Shown: piece after piece, positions 1-7,454 of the stretch | How the letters are laid out: the number at the start of each line of letters is the position of its first letter | How positions within the stretch are numbered: the stretch's first letter is position 1 | Assembly (NCBI GenBank): GCA_017383485.1 | Contig: JAFNXM010000020.1 | Span: 1 to 34,725, forward strand | Direction of reading: 5' to 3' | Length of the DNA: 34,725 nt | From: Bacteroidaceae bacterium | Lineage (GTDB): Bacteria > Bacteroidota > Bacteroidia > Bacteroidales > Bacteroidaceae | The notes under the pieces: model-generated | Databases searched by the model: none | What the model was told of the DNA's origin: nothing | Seen by the model: the letters and a program-made list of their open reading frames with translations, nothing else | Program-made: the position numbers and the translations under genes

Positions 1-993
1 ATAGCTAACGCGAGTGTTTTCAGTTACGCTCTTATCGTTGAAATCGATTTTGCCTTCAGCGTCAACAGTAACATTTTCGAGAAGTGCGTTACGACGGATA
101 GCGTTGTAGATATCGGGTTCGCTTTCTTTGTCGAGGTTGATAACTTTAGCGTAGCAACCACCTTCGTAGTTGAATACACCTTCTTCGTCCCAACCGTGTT
201 CGTCGTCACCGATGAGGAGACGCTTAGGGTCAGTAGAGAGAGTAGTCTTACCAGTACCAGAGAGACCGAAGAAGATAGCAGTGTCAGTACCTTCCATGTT
301 AGTGTTAGCAGAGCAGTGCATAGAAGCGATACCCTTCAATGGGTTCAAGTAGTTCATGATAGAGAACATACCCTTCTTCATTTCACCACCGTACCAAGTA
401 TTGAGGATCACTTGTTCGTTTGTCTTGAGGTTGAATACTGTAGCAGTTTCAGAGTTCAAGCCAAGTTCTTGGTAGTTGTCCACCTTAGTCTTAGAAGCGT
501 TGTAGCATACGAAGTCAGGTTCGCCGTAAGCTGCGAGTTCTTCTTCAGTAGGACGGATGAACATGTTCTTCACGAAGTGTGCTTGCCATGCTACTTCCAT
601 GATGAAGCGTACTTTCAAGCGAGTTGCAGGGTTTGCACCGCAGAATGTATCCATCACGAAGAGACGCTTGCCGCTAAGTTGCTTTACAGCCTTAGCCTTA
701 AGGTCAGCCCAAGCTTCTTCGCTTACAGGTTTGTTGTCGTTCTTGTATTCTTCAGAAGTCCACCACACAGTGTCTTTGCTTGCTTCGTTCATCACGAAGA
801 ACTTGTCCTTAGGTGAACGACCAGTGTAGATACCAGTCATCACGTTCACTGTGTCGAGTTCAGTCACTTGACCTACTTCGTAGCCTTCGAGGCCTTCCTT
901 AGTTTCTTCTTCGAACAATACTTCGTACGAAGGGTTGTGGAGCACTTCCACAGCGTCGGTAATACCGTACTTGGTTAAATCTAATGTTGCCAT
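1..993 (-). CDS. pckA: Phosphoenolpyruvate carboxykinase (ATP), 5' part only
   Basis: Interconverts oxaloacetate plus ATP with phosphoenolpyruvate, CO2 and ADP in the cytoplasm. In Bacteroidales it mainly runs in the carboxylating direction during succinate fermentation. The gene starts at 993 ([11 protein letters not shown]) and runs off the left edge, so about 331 of roughly 535 residues are visible. Diagnostic segments are TGRSPKDKF near residue 57, [10 protein letters not shown], the WYGGEMKKG segment and the kinase-1a P-loop [11 protein letters not shown], followed by IGDDEHGW, the acidic metal-binding motif. The reading frame is intact to the edge. The leader is about 118 nt, with a Bacteroidetes-type promoter at 1118-1147. 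Codon choice is strongly biased, which fits a highly expressed gene. Identity is secure. Confidence 0.97.
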   Translation of the reverse strand, partial: MATLDLTKYGITDAVEVLHNPSYEVLFEEETKEGLEGYEVGQVTELDTVNVMTGIYTGRSPKDKFFVMNEASKDTVWWTSEEYKNDNKPVSEEAWADLKAKAVKQLSGKRLFVMDTFCGANPATRLKVRFIMEVAWQAHFVKNMFIRPTEEELAAYGEPDFVCYNASKTKVDNYQELGLNSETATVFNLKTNEQVILNTWYGGEMKKGMFSIMNYLNPLKGIASMHCSANTNMEGTDTAIFFGLSGTGKTTLSTDPKRLLIGDDEHGWDEEGVFNYEGGCYAKVINLDKESEPDIYNAIRRNALLENVTVDAEGKIDFNDKSVTENTRVSY

Positions 994-1117
994 AAAATTT
1001 ATTAATAAAATGGTTTTAAATTTTTCGTTTCATTTGCCCCTCCATGGCTTCCTCATCTTAGCACGTAATATTTTAATATTTACAGCTAAAAGTGTGAAAA
1101 CCTTGTGAAGGCGGTAG

Positions 1118-1147
1118 CAAATTTACGAAAAGATTTTAGTACCAAAA
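1118..1147 (-). promoter_or_regulatory. Promoter of pckA
   Basis: On the minus strand a -7 element TAAATTTG (1118-1125) lies 17 nt downstream of a TTTTGG-like -33 element (1142-1147). This matches the Bacteroidetes TTTG / TAnnTTTG promoter form, with spacing slightly short of the usual 19-21. The predicted leader to the pckA start at 993 is about 118 nt. Confidence 0.6.
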
Positions 1148-1320
1148 AATTTTGAGGACTTTTGTTGCTGCTTTATAGCATTTCTTAACGCATTTTCTGC
1201 TTTTTCAGAAAACTCCCCTTCGTTTTGGTAAATCGACTTAGCAAATTTATATACTTGCGGGCGTTCCTTCGGATGAAAAGAAAAAAGTTTACATTTTCTC
1301 TCTTATTCAGAAAAAAATAG

Positions 1321-1328
1321 TATCTTTG
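1321..1328 (+). promoter_or_regulatory. -7 element of the tRNA-Leu promoter
   Basis: TATCTTTG (followed by CA) ends 11 nt before the tRNA 5' end, the expected place for a Bacteroidetes -7 box with a very short leader. The -33 region is AT-rich with no clear TTTG. Confidence 0.6.
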
Positions 1329-1339
1329 CATCCGTCTAA

Positions 1340-1421
1340 GCGCTTGTGGCGAAATTGGTAGACGCGCCAGACTTAGGATCTGGTGTCGCGAGACGTGTAG
1401 GTTCGAGTCCTATCAGGCGCA
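1340..1421 (+). tRNA. tRNA-Leu (anticodon UAG)
   Basis: The acceptor stem GCGCTTG pairs with CAGGCGC at the 3' end, followed by discriminator A. The anticodon stem CCAGA/TCTGG encloses the loop CTTAGGA, giving anticodon UAG. The long variable arm (about 1381-1397) makes this a class II tRNA, and the T arm carries GTTCGAGTC. The CCA end is not encoded (ACA follows). The gene is complete at 82 nt. It has its own -7 box upstream and a strong terminator downstream. It is flanked by pckA on the opposite strand and by a tyrosine recombinase 200 nt away. Confidence 0.96.
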
Positions 1422-1426
1422 CATCT

Positions 1427-1472
1427 AACAGGGAGAAATGTTCGAAAGAATGTTTCTCCCTGTTGTTTTTTT
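1427..1472 (+). terminator. Intrinsic terminator after tRNA-Leu
   Basis: A 12-bp perfect stem, AACAGGGAGAAA with TTTCTCCCTGTT (1427-1438 / 1453-1464), is followed directly by a run of T (1466-1472). It ends the tRNA transcript. Confidence 0.9.
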
Positions 1473-1622
1473 GTGTTGCTTGTGAGTAGGCATTATGGCT
1501 ATCTTGAAACTTAAATTTCCGGAGATACTAGGCTTAAATAAGTATTGGTTCTGTCGCAAAATATGAAAGAGCGATAGTGCTGGCGAGTTTTATATAATAT
1601 GTACAATTAGTCTGATTGTAAT
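1473..1622. other. Spacer between tRNA-Leu and recombinase with a relic-like short frame
   Basis: AT-rich spacer with no convincing TAnnTTTG box for the recombinase. It contains a 23-codon frame (1495-1566) beginning MAILKLKF, which resembles the recombinase N-terminus MATVKIKF. This may be a remnant of a duplicated recombinase start or a chance match. Confidence 0.35.
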
Positions 1623-2831
1623 ATGGCAACAGTGAAGATCAAATTTAGACCATCAACAGTAGGTGGTGGGCAAGGTTCAATTTTCTATCAAGTAATTCAT
1701 AATCGTGTGATCCGTCAACAAAAGACGGGTTATCGCCTCTATAGTCATGAGTGGAATCGGTGTTTGTCAGAGGTGGTGTTACCTCAATTCAATGAGAATA
1801 GAAAACATTATTTATTAGAAATTGGAGACAAAATTCGAATGGATATTAAGCAAATAAGTAAGATTATATCTGATTATGATCATTGTGGTTGTAATTATAC
1901 GGCAGATGATGTGATTGCAGATTTTGCATCAAAAAATCCAGAATATTTCTTGTCTCCATTTGTAGAAGGTGTTATCGCAAATCTGAAAGTTTTGGGTAAG
2001 ATACGCACTTCGGAAACATACGCTACAACTATCCGTAGTTTTATACGCTTTCGGAAGGGGCGAGATGTGGCGTTAAGTGATATGGATTCAGATATGATGA
2101 TGGCATACGAGGCCTATTTGCTTAATAATGGCATTTGCCTTAATAGTGTATCTTTTTATATGCGTAATCTTCGAGCATTGTATAATCGTGCAGTGGAAAG
2201 GGGACTGACTTTGCAGCAGTACCCATTCAAACATGTCTATACGGGAGTGGATAAGACGCTCAAAAGAGCTGTGCCCTTGAGGATTATCAAAAAAATAAAA
2301 GAGATGGACTTCTCGGAGAAAGCAATATTTGATTTTGCCCGTGATATGTTCTTGTTTAGTTTTTACACCCGCGGTATGTCGTTTGTAGATATGGCATACC
2401 TGAGGAAAAAAGATTTGCAGAATGGTTTTCTTTCTTATCGTAGGCGTAAAACTGGGCAACAATTATTTATTAAATGGGAGGAGTGTATGCAGAAAATTGT
2501 GGATAAATATGATACCTCGCAGTCTAGTTATCTGTTACCGGTCATTAAGCCATTCGTTGATATTAATGAACGTAGGCAATATATCTATGCAGCCCATAAG
2601 ATCAATCGTTGTCTAAAAATTATTGGTAAAGAGTTGAATTTGTCAATGCCGCTTACCTTGTATGTGGCTCGTCATGCTTGGGCGAGTATCGCCAAAAGCA
2701 AAAATGTTCCTCTGTCTGTGATTAGTGAAGGAATGGGGCACGACTCGGAAAGTACCACGCGTATTTATCTGGCGTCATTAGATTCAATAGCAATAGATAA
2801 GGCGAATCGCATGATATTGAATTCTCTCTAA
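1623..2831 (+). CDS. Tyrosine site-specific recombinase, probable DNA invertase
   Basis: Catalyses strand exchange between short core sites through a covalent tyrosine intermediate. The 402-residue protein has an N-terminal arm-type DNA-binding region (about 1-90), a SAM-like core-binding domain (about 105-205) and a C-terminal catalytic domain (about 215-395). Visible catalytic residues are Arg250 (FYTRGMSF), Lys276 (RRRKTGQ), Arg350 and His351 (LYVARHAW), His373 (GMGHDS) and Tyr382 (TTRIYLA). The first His of the usual HxxR box is Tyr, as is common in Bacteroidetes members. The gene stops 30 nt before an 18-bp inverted repeat that, with its partner, brackets a promoter for the downstream adhesin operon. 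I therefore infer a promoter invertase rather than a prophage or transposon integrase. Base composition is more AT-rich than pckA or the genes after 7745, suggesting acquisition. The tRNA neighbour leaves an integrase role possible, but no repeat of the tRNA 3' end was seen downstream. Confidence 0.88.
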   Translation: MATVKIKFRPSTVGGGQGSIFYQVIHNRVIRQQKTGYRLYSHEWNRCLSEVVLPQFNENRKHYLLEIGDKIRMDIKQISKIISDYDHCGCNYTADDVIADFASKNPEYFLSPFVEGVIANLKVLGKIRTSETYATTIRSFIRFRKGRDVALSDMDSDMMMAYEAYLLNNGICLNSVSFYMRNLRALYNRAVERGLTLQQYPFKHVYTGVDKTLKRAVPLRIIKKIKEMDFSEKAIFDFARDMFLFSFYTRGMSFVDMAYLRKKDLQNGFLSYRRRKTGQQLFIKWEECMQKIVDKYDTSQSSYLLPVIKPFVDINERRQYIYAAHKINRCLKIIGKELNLSMPLTLYVARHAWASIAKSKNVPLSVISEGMGHDSESTTRIYLASLDSIAIDKANRMILNSL

Positions 2832-2861
2832 AAAATGAGATGCAGAAGTATAAAAGAATGG

Positions 2862-2879
2862 TCTCTTTGGAAGAGAAAT
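2862..2879 (+). repeat. Left inverted repeat of putative invertible promoter
   Basis: The sequence TCTCTTTGGAAGAGAAAT is an exact reverse complement of 3049-3066. It starts 31 nt after the recombinase stop codon. The repeat has internal dyad symmetry (TCTCTT-TGG-AAGAGA), as expected for a tyrosine-recombinase core site with two inverted half-sites. Confidence 0.85.
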
Positions 2880-2953
2880 TCATACAACCTTTCCTAGTTG
2901 ATAGCGAGCCAGTTATTTAATAAGCTCAATTTTATTTGCTCAACAATATAGGA

Positions 2954-2972
2954 TTGGTCCAAATTGAACCAA
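2954..2972. promoter_or_regulatory. 19-bp dyad, possible operator inside the invertible segment
   Basis: TTGGTCCAAATTGAACCAA is symmetric about its central base, with one mismatched pair out of nine. It lies about 57 bp upstream of the -7 box in the present orientation. It could bind a dimeric regulator or a recombination accessory protein; the function is inferred only from symmetry. Confidence 0.35.
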
Positions 2973-3005
2973 AAAGCATTAGTCGTCTTTTTTTGAAAAA
3001 AAATG

Positions 3006-3037
3006 TTACTAATTACCAAAATAAAAGTATACCTTTG
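3006..3037 (+). promoter_or_regulatory. Promoter of adhesin operon (ON orientation)
   Basis: The -7 element TACCTTTG (3030-3037, followed by CA) fits the Bacteroidetes consensus. The -33 region, about 20 nt upstream, is a weak TGTTA. Predicted transcription starts near 3044, inside the invertible segment and just before the right inverted repeat, so a flip removes the promoter but leaves the leader intact. Confidence 0.7.
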
Positions 3038-3048
3038 CATAAGAAATC

Positions 3049-3066
3049 ATTTCTCTTCCAAAGAGA
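3049..3066 (-). repeat. Right inverted repeat of putative invertible promoter
   Basis: This is the exact reverse complement of 2862-2879. It lies in the predicted 5' leader of the adhesin operon, 21 nt before the first start codon. As RNA it can fold into a 7-bp hairpin (3051-3057 with 3061-3067), followed after 6 nt by seven T residues (3074-3080). Confidence 0.85.
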
Positions 3067-3087
3067 AGTGACCTTTTTTTCTAGAAG

Positions 3088-4368
3088 ATGAGCATTAAGA
3101 ACTATTTTATAACATTGGTTCTCTTGCTGTTTTGTGTAAGTGTGGCACATTCGCAAGAGGGGAATATGGGAATCAATACAGATTGTCATATTGTTAGAGA
3201 TTTTGTTAGTGCTGATACTTTAAATAATGTTATCCGTATCAACAAGCGATATGCGAATATAGAAGTCCATTTTAAACTAGATAAATATAATTTGGATCTG
3301 GATTATATGGGCAATGATGTCTCCTTGCGAAATTTTGCTTATAAGATTGACTCAATCGGTATTTCAAAAATAGATTCCGTAGTTGTTGTATCTCAATCAT
3401 CACCAGAGGGTGTGTACGAACATAATCTTATGCTTTCCAGAAATCGGGCAAATACCATGCGCAAGTATATTGTTGGTAAGCATCCAGAATTAAATGACCG
3501 TTTACATGTTTATCCAGATGGGGAATCCTGGCTTCGATTACGTGAGCTAGTCAAGAAGGATACTTCGATGAGAAAAACGGATATAGATAAAGTGATTTCA
3601 GTCATTGAAGCAGATATTAATGTGGGAACAAAGAAATGGCGAATGGAGCGACTCCCTGTTTATCGCTACCTTCTTCGTACTTATTATCCTCGAATCCGAA
3701 ATTCAACGTTCTGTATAGTTTATTATAGCGAAATAATACCTAAAAAGGGAATTCCTGTACATGATATAGATATTAAAGTCAATGATATTGATCCAAGTTC
3801 TATCATCGTCATGAATCCCTTTTTGCCAGCAATAGATGTTTGGTGTCCAAGGTTGTATTTAAAGACAAATGTTGCTGCTTTGGGTATGGCTATTTCCAAT
3901 GTCGCTGCAGAAATTGATTTGGCAAAGCACTGGTCGTTCTCTATTCCTGTCTATTATTCAGCATGGGATTATTTCAAGTCCACTATCAAATTCCGTACAC
4001 TTGCTATTCAGCCAGAGTTGCGTTATTGGTTTTTGAAAAACAATGATGGATTCTTTGCCGGGGCACACTTTGGATTGGCATACTATAATTTTGCTTTTGA
4101 TGGTGCTTATCGCTATCAAGACTATAATCGTGAAACGCCAGCTATAGGTGGAGGGTTGAACTTTGGGTATCGTGTACCTATCAGTAAAGATAAACGTTGG
4201 AGAGTTGGAGCCTCAATTGGAGCGGGTGTGTATTCAAATTATTATGATACGTTTTATAATACTCCGCGAACAAAAGATGGCCAGTTAATAGAGAGTATTA
4301 AGAAAGTCTATTGGGGTGTCGATCAGGTTGCAATATCGTTCTCCTATTCATTTGATTTAAAAAGGTGA
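3088..4368 (+). CDS. DUF3575 outer-membrane protein with OmpA-like region
   Basis: First gene of the phase-variable adhesin operon. The 426-residue protein has a signal peptide ending near residue 22 (CVSVAHSQ). A central region (about 58-130) resembles the OmpA/MotB peptidoglycan-binding fold, with VHFKLDKYNLD and then SPEGVYEHNLMLSRNRANTMRKYI. The C-terminal part (about 253-426) has alternating hydrophobic and aromatic strands (LRYWF, GFFAGAHFGLAYYNF, ISFSYSFDLKR), matching the DUF3575 beta-barrel family often found beside FimB/Mfa2 genes in Bacteroidales. It probably anchors or exports the surface structure across the outer membrane; its biochemical role is unknown. It ends 11 nt before the preferred start of the next gene, so the two are co-transcribed. 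The promoter lies in the invertible segment. Confidence 0.8.
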   Translation: MSIKNYFITLVLLLFCVSVAHSQEGNMGINTDCHIVRDFVSADTLNNVIRINKRYANIEVHFKLDKYNLDLDYMGNDVSLRNFAYKIDSIGISKIDSVVVVSQSSPEGVYEHNLMLSRNRANTMRKYIVGKHPELNDRLHVYPDGESWLRLRELVKKDTSMRKTDIDKVISVIEADINVGTKKWRMERLPVYRYLLRTYYPRIRNSTFCIVYYSEIIPKKGIPVHDIDIKVNDIDPSSIIVMNPFLPAIDVWCPRLYLKTNVAALGMAISNVAAEIDLAKHWSFSIPVYYSAWDYFKSTIKFRTLAIQPELRYWFLKNNDGFFAGAHFGLAYYNFAFDGAYRYQDYNRETPAIGGGLNFGYRVPISKDKRWRVGASIGAGVYSNYYDTFYNTPRTKDGQLIESIKKVYWGVDQVAISFSYSFDLKR

Positions 4369-4379
4369 GGAGGGTGGCT

Positions 4380-5372
4380 ATGAAAAAGAACTTGCACATT
4401 ATTATAGGCTTGTTGATATTGCTTCTGAACGCATGTGATGTTCATGAGTGGCCAGATAGTCCAGAATTTGTAAGGTGTCAACTCCGCTTGACTTATGAGA
4501 CGGAGATGGCCGAATGGAGACACCTTTACGACGGAGTAGAGGTGGTTGAGCAGGGATACGGTGAAACATACGACAATCACCAGAATCACGGCAAGATTAG
4601 ATACATTGTTCGCACTTATCCTGTGTCGGGAGGAGAGCGTATCAAATATGGATATATACAAGAGTTTGTATTTGTAAAGGATATATCAGAGGGGTATGAT
4701 CACGAAGTGGTTCTTGATTTGTTGCCTGGTGACTATTATATACAGGTTTGGTCTGATTTGGTAGAATCTGCTGGAGATAGTCATCCCTATAATGCGGAAA
4801 GCTTCGCTAGCGTTGAGTTACAAGGTATTCGTCGTGGCAACAGTGACTATTGTGATGCTTTCTGTGGTCAAGATAGTATCTCACTAACACTTAATGCGAC
4901 CAAGCAAATAAGTCGGACAATCAATGTCTGTATGAAACGCCCTATGGCTAAAATTGAAGTTGTTGCAAATGATTTGTCTGAATTCACCAAGATGAAGGGA
5001 GGCGATCTCAGTCGATATAAGGCGAAGATACATTATGTGGGGTTTGTACCTAGTGTCTACAATCTATTTGTACATAGACCTGTGGCTTCCAATGCAGGGG
5101 GAGTGTTTGAGTCTTCTTTGAAAAAGTTAACGGATTCTGAAGTCTCAATGGGTTTTGATTATGTATTTGTGAGCGACATGGGGACGATGGTTACTGTGAG
5201 AGTTGGTATTTATGATCAAAAGAATCAATTGGTATCCTTGTCTGGCCCTATTACGATTCCTATAAAACCAGATCATCACACTCTGTTGATTGGGAATTTC
5301 TTAATGCAGACCACCTCGAATGGTGTAGATATTGATCCTAATTGGAGAGGCGATTATAATATTACTCTGTGA
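4380..5372 (+). CDS. FimB/Mfa2-family fimbrial anchor lipoprotein
   Basis: The 330-residue lipoprotein has signal sequence MKKNLHIIIGLLILLLNAC, with the lipidated cysteine at residue 19. It continues with CDVHEWPDSP, the characteristic start of mature FimB/Mfa2 proteins. In Porphyromonas this family anchors fimbriae to the outer membrane and limits their length. The body is beta-rich, with the YDHEVVLDLLPGDYYIQVWSD segment typical of the family's two transthyretin-like domains. ATG at 4380 is preferred over an in-frame GTG at 4365 because it begins the signal peptide and follows a purine-rich GAGGAGG stretch. The last codons overlap an upstream alternative start of the next gene. Together with its neighbours it makes a compact anchor-and-tip set. 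Confidence 0.85.
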   Translation: MKKNLHIIIGLLILLLNACDVHEWPDSPEFVRCQLRLTYETEMAEWRHLYDGVEVVEQGYGETYDNHQNHGKIRYIVRTYPVSGGERIKYGYIQEFVFVKDISEGYDHEVVLDLLPGDYYIQVWSDLVESAGDSHPYNAESFASVELQGIRRGNSDYCDAFCGQDSISLTLNATKQISRTINVCMKRPMAKIEVVANDLSEFTKMKGGDLSRYKAKIHYVGFVPSVYNLFVHRPVASNAGGVFESSLKKLTDSEVSMGFDYVFVSDMGTMVTVRVGIYDQKNQLVSLSGPITIPIKPDHHTLLIGNFLMQTTSNGVDIDPNWRGDYNITL

Positions 5373-5413
5373 AAGATAAAAATCGGGAAATAATTATCAA
5401 ATTTTTAAATAAT

Positions 5414-7291
5414 ATGAAAGCAAAAAAATTATTCTTAATGTTTGCTGCAGTAGGAATGCTGTTGGCAACTTCGTGTACAAACGACGATTTGTTAGAATTG
5501 TCAGGTGACAAAACTTTAGTGACATTTTCATTGGGACTTGAAGATGCAATGAGTACACGTGCGATTAGCGATGGTTCTGGTGTGAACAAACTGATCTATG
5601 CTGTCTTTGATAGCGAAGGCAATCGAATTGCAGAAAGTGCTGCGTCTGCTGCGTTTCCTTTTGAAAAGAGTATTACTTTGATTAAAGGCGAACAATACAC
5701 AGCTGTTTTTTGGGCTCAGAATAAAGATTGTAATGCTTATTCTATTTCGGAAGATTATAAGACAATTACAGTGAATTATGATGGGGCTTTAAATAACGAC
5801 GAAAGTCGCGATGCTTTCTTTAAGTCTGAAACATTTACAGCTACCGAGGGTACTAACCTTCATGTTATCTTGAAACGTCCTTTCGCTCAGTTGAACCTCG
5901 GTATTACGGAGGCTGATTGGCAAACAGCAAAACAATTGGGTTTCGAGGTTGCTTCTTCTTCTGTTGAGATTAAACAAGCCGCAACAACCTTGAATCTGGT
6001 TGAAGGAACTGTAGGTGGTGGCACAGATGTGATATTTGCATCCAATGAGATCCCTGCTGGAGAGCAACTGATTGTTGACCTCAATTGTGATGGAGTGTCA
6101 GAACAATACAAGTATATCTCAATGTGCTACTTCTTGGCCAATGATAACGTTGATGGTGCTTCTCAGACAACATTAGATGCATTGAAGTTTACTCTTTCTT
6201 CTGCTGATGGTTCGAAAACTATGGATTTGCAAGATGGATTAGCTAATGCTCCCGTACAGCGCAACTATCGTACAAATATTGTTGGGTTTGGTGACAATGG
6301 TGGTAGCATCCTTACCAGCGATATTGATGTCCAGGTTTCGTTTGACCCTCTTTATGATGGCGAACACACATTGACTGATGCCAAGGTATGGGAAAATTAT
6401 ACAGGTATATATACCGAAGAAGCGTTGGCTGGTAAAACTATAGAAATTCCTGCAGGTTGGCGCATTAGAAATGGTTATATTATTCAGCCAATGCCTGAGA
6501 ATTGGACCGCAGATAGTGCGCCTCTGTATCTGAATTCATATACTATCGATGGCAAGGGCAATAAAGTGGTTTTTGAACCTTATGGATACAAACATATAAC
6601 AAAAAATGCATTTGCAGCAGCAGATGGCAAATTGGCTACTGTCAAGAATGTTTCGTTTGAAGGTGAACACTTTGGTGTCTTCGGAGGTGTCTACGGAGGC
6701 GTTGCTGGTCGTGCCAACTATAATACCCTGTTCGAGAATGTGAAGATCATAAACAATGGTATCTATTGCTACAATGAGGCAGGTAATATCCCTATGTCTG
6801 CCTTCTCAAACCTTGGTACAGCGACATTAAACAATTGTACAATAACAGGTACATATTGGGTGGGAGCAAAAGATCAGAATGTTTATGCTCAGCAGTGTTA
6901 TGATAACTATGGTATTTATGATATTTTTGTACCCAATAATATATTGACTCATATTAACAATAGTACAATTGGTAGTATAAATGTGAATAATCATGGTCAT
7001 TTGAAGGTGTCAGGTACTTCGACTGTTGGTCAGGTTATAGCATATGCTCTTGTAAAAGGAAGTATTACTGTAGAGGATGGAGCCAACGTGACAGAGTTAA
7101 ATGTCGAACAATTTAGTTCATCATATGCTCCAACTGTTAAGGTTTCTGCGGGCGCAAATATTACAACCTTGCAGTTGAATAACATCGCTAAAACAAGTAA
7201 GATTACGATCGATGATGGGGCAAATATTTCTAAAATCATACACAAAGGTGTAGAATACTCATCTATCGCAGATTTCAAATCCTCTTTATAA
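5414..7291 (+). CDS. DUF6562-type surface lipoprotein adhesin with beta-helix-like C-terminus
   Basis: Third gene of the operon, 625 residues. The lipoprotein signal MKAKKLFLMFAAVGMLLATSC puts the lipidated cysteine at residue 21. Residues about 33-315 match the fimbrillin-like DUF6562 layout: TLVTFSLGLED, then STRA near 47-50, then KRPFAQLNLGI and QRNYRTNIVG. A TRA-type site after the acidic start recalls fimbrillin precursors cut by Arg-specific proteases; cleavage here is inference. From about 330 the sequence becomes repetitive beta structure (IDGKGNKVVFE, VKNVSFEGEHFGVFGG, LNNCTITGTYW, VEDGANVTELNVE, VSAGANITTLQL, IDDGANISKI), suggesting a parallel beta-helix stalk or ligand-binding tip. 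ATG 5414 is chosen because it starts the signal peptide; an in-frame GTG at 5369 adds a charged, signal-less extension. Probably the exposed subunit. Confidence 0.75.
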   Translation: MKAKKLFLMFAAVGMLLATSCTNDDLLELSGDKTLVTFSLGLEDAMSTRAISDGSGVNKLIYAVFDSEGNRIAESAASAAFPFEKSITLIKGEQYTAVFWAQNKDCNAYSISEDYKTITVNYDGALNNDESRDAFFKSETFTATEGTNLHVILKRPFAQLNLGITEADWQTAKQLGFEVASSSVEIKQAATTLNLVEGTVGGGTDVIFASNEIPAGEQLIVDLNCDGVSEQYKYISMCYFLANDNVDGASQTTLDALKFTLSSADGSKTMDLQDGLANAPVQRNYRTNIVGFGDNGGSILTSDIDVQVSFDPLYDGEHTLTDAKVWENYTGIYTEEALAGKTIEIPAGWRIRNGYIIQPMPENWTADSAPLYLNSYTIDGKGNKVVFEPYGYKHITKNAFAAADGKLATVKNVSFEGEHFGVFGGVYGGVAGRANYNTLFENVKIINNGIYCYNEAGNIPMSAFSNLGTATLNNCTITGTYWVGAKDQNVYAQQCYDNYGIYDIFVPNNILTHINNSTIGSINVNNHGHLKVSGTSTVGQVIAYALVKGSITVEDGANVTELNVEQFSSSYAPTVKVSAGANITTLQLNNIAKTSKITIDDGANISKIIHKGVEYSSIADFKSSL

Positions 7292-7299
7292 TCCTCTTT

Positions 7300-7449
7300 A
7301 AAAATAGTCTCTATGTCATATAGAGATGATTTTGAACAACGAGTGGAGCCTTTCTGACCCAATCAGTCGGATTGGCTCCACTTGATTATGCCCCTCCGGC
7401 AAAATGTCTGTTGTGCAATAAGTCAAAGAACGCTGTTGTCATTTGGCAA
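7300..7449 (-). ncRNA. Candidate small RNA convergent to the adhesin operon
   Basis: On the minus strand a good -7 box TATCTTTG followed by CA (7455-7462) is followed by a boxA-like GCGTTCTTTGA (7423-7433) that also occurs in the 16S leader at 34498-34508. Next come a long hairpin, AGTGGAGCC with GGCTCCACT (7342-7350 / 7374-7382), and a terminator-like hairpin TCTCTAT-ATGAC-ATAGAGA (7308-7326) ending in CTATTTTT. No coding frame is convincing. A transcript of about 150 nt is predicted. I do not recognise it as 6S, SRP, tmRNA or RNase P. Confidence 0.4.
7342..7382. terminator. Hairpin downstream of adhesin operon
   Basis: A 9-bp stem, AGTGGAGCC with GGCTCCACT (7342-7350 / 7374-7382), lies 50 nt after the operon's last stop codon. 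The T-tract after it on the plus strand is poor (CTTGATT). It may act as the operon's 3' end hairpin or as part of the minus-strand candidate RNA. Confidence 0.5.
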
Positions 7450-7454
7450 CGGTG

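Larger units (their letters stand above)
2880..3048. other. Invertible DNA segment carrying a promoter
   Basis: A 169-bp noncoding segment lies between two perfect 18-bp inverted repeats. It carries a rightward -7 box near its right end and a 19-bp dyad at 2954-2972. Inversion would turn the promoter away from the adhesin operon and point it leftward, antisense to the recombinase gene. I see no strong TAnnTTTG box on the other strand, so the flipped state is predicted to be OFF for the operon. Confidence 0.75.

Noticed and set aside
196-816. 206-codon open frame on the plus strand inside pckA
   Set aside because: It is the complement of a well-conserved pckA frame with strong codon bias.
1340-1421. 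tRNA-Leu as the attachment site of an integrated element driven by the adjacent recombinase
   Set aside because: No direct repeat of the tRNA 3' end was found downstream, no other mobility genes are present, and inverted repeats beside the recombinase fit a promoter switch better.
4365-4379. GTG at 4365 as start of the FimB/Mfa2-like gene
   Set aside because: It would put Arg-Arg-Val-Ala before a complete lipoprotein signal peptide; ATG 4380 fits the family better.
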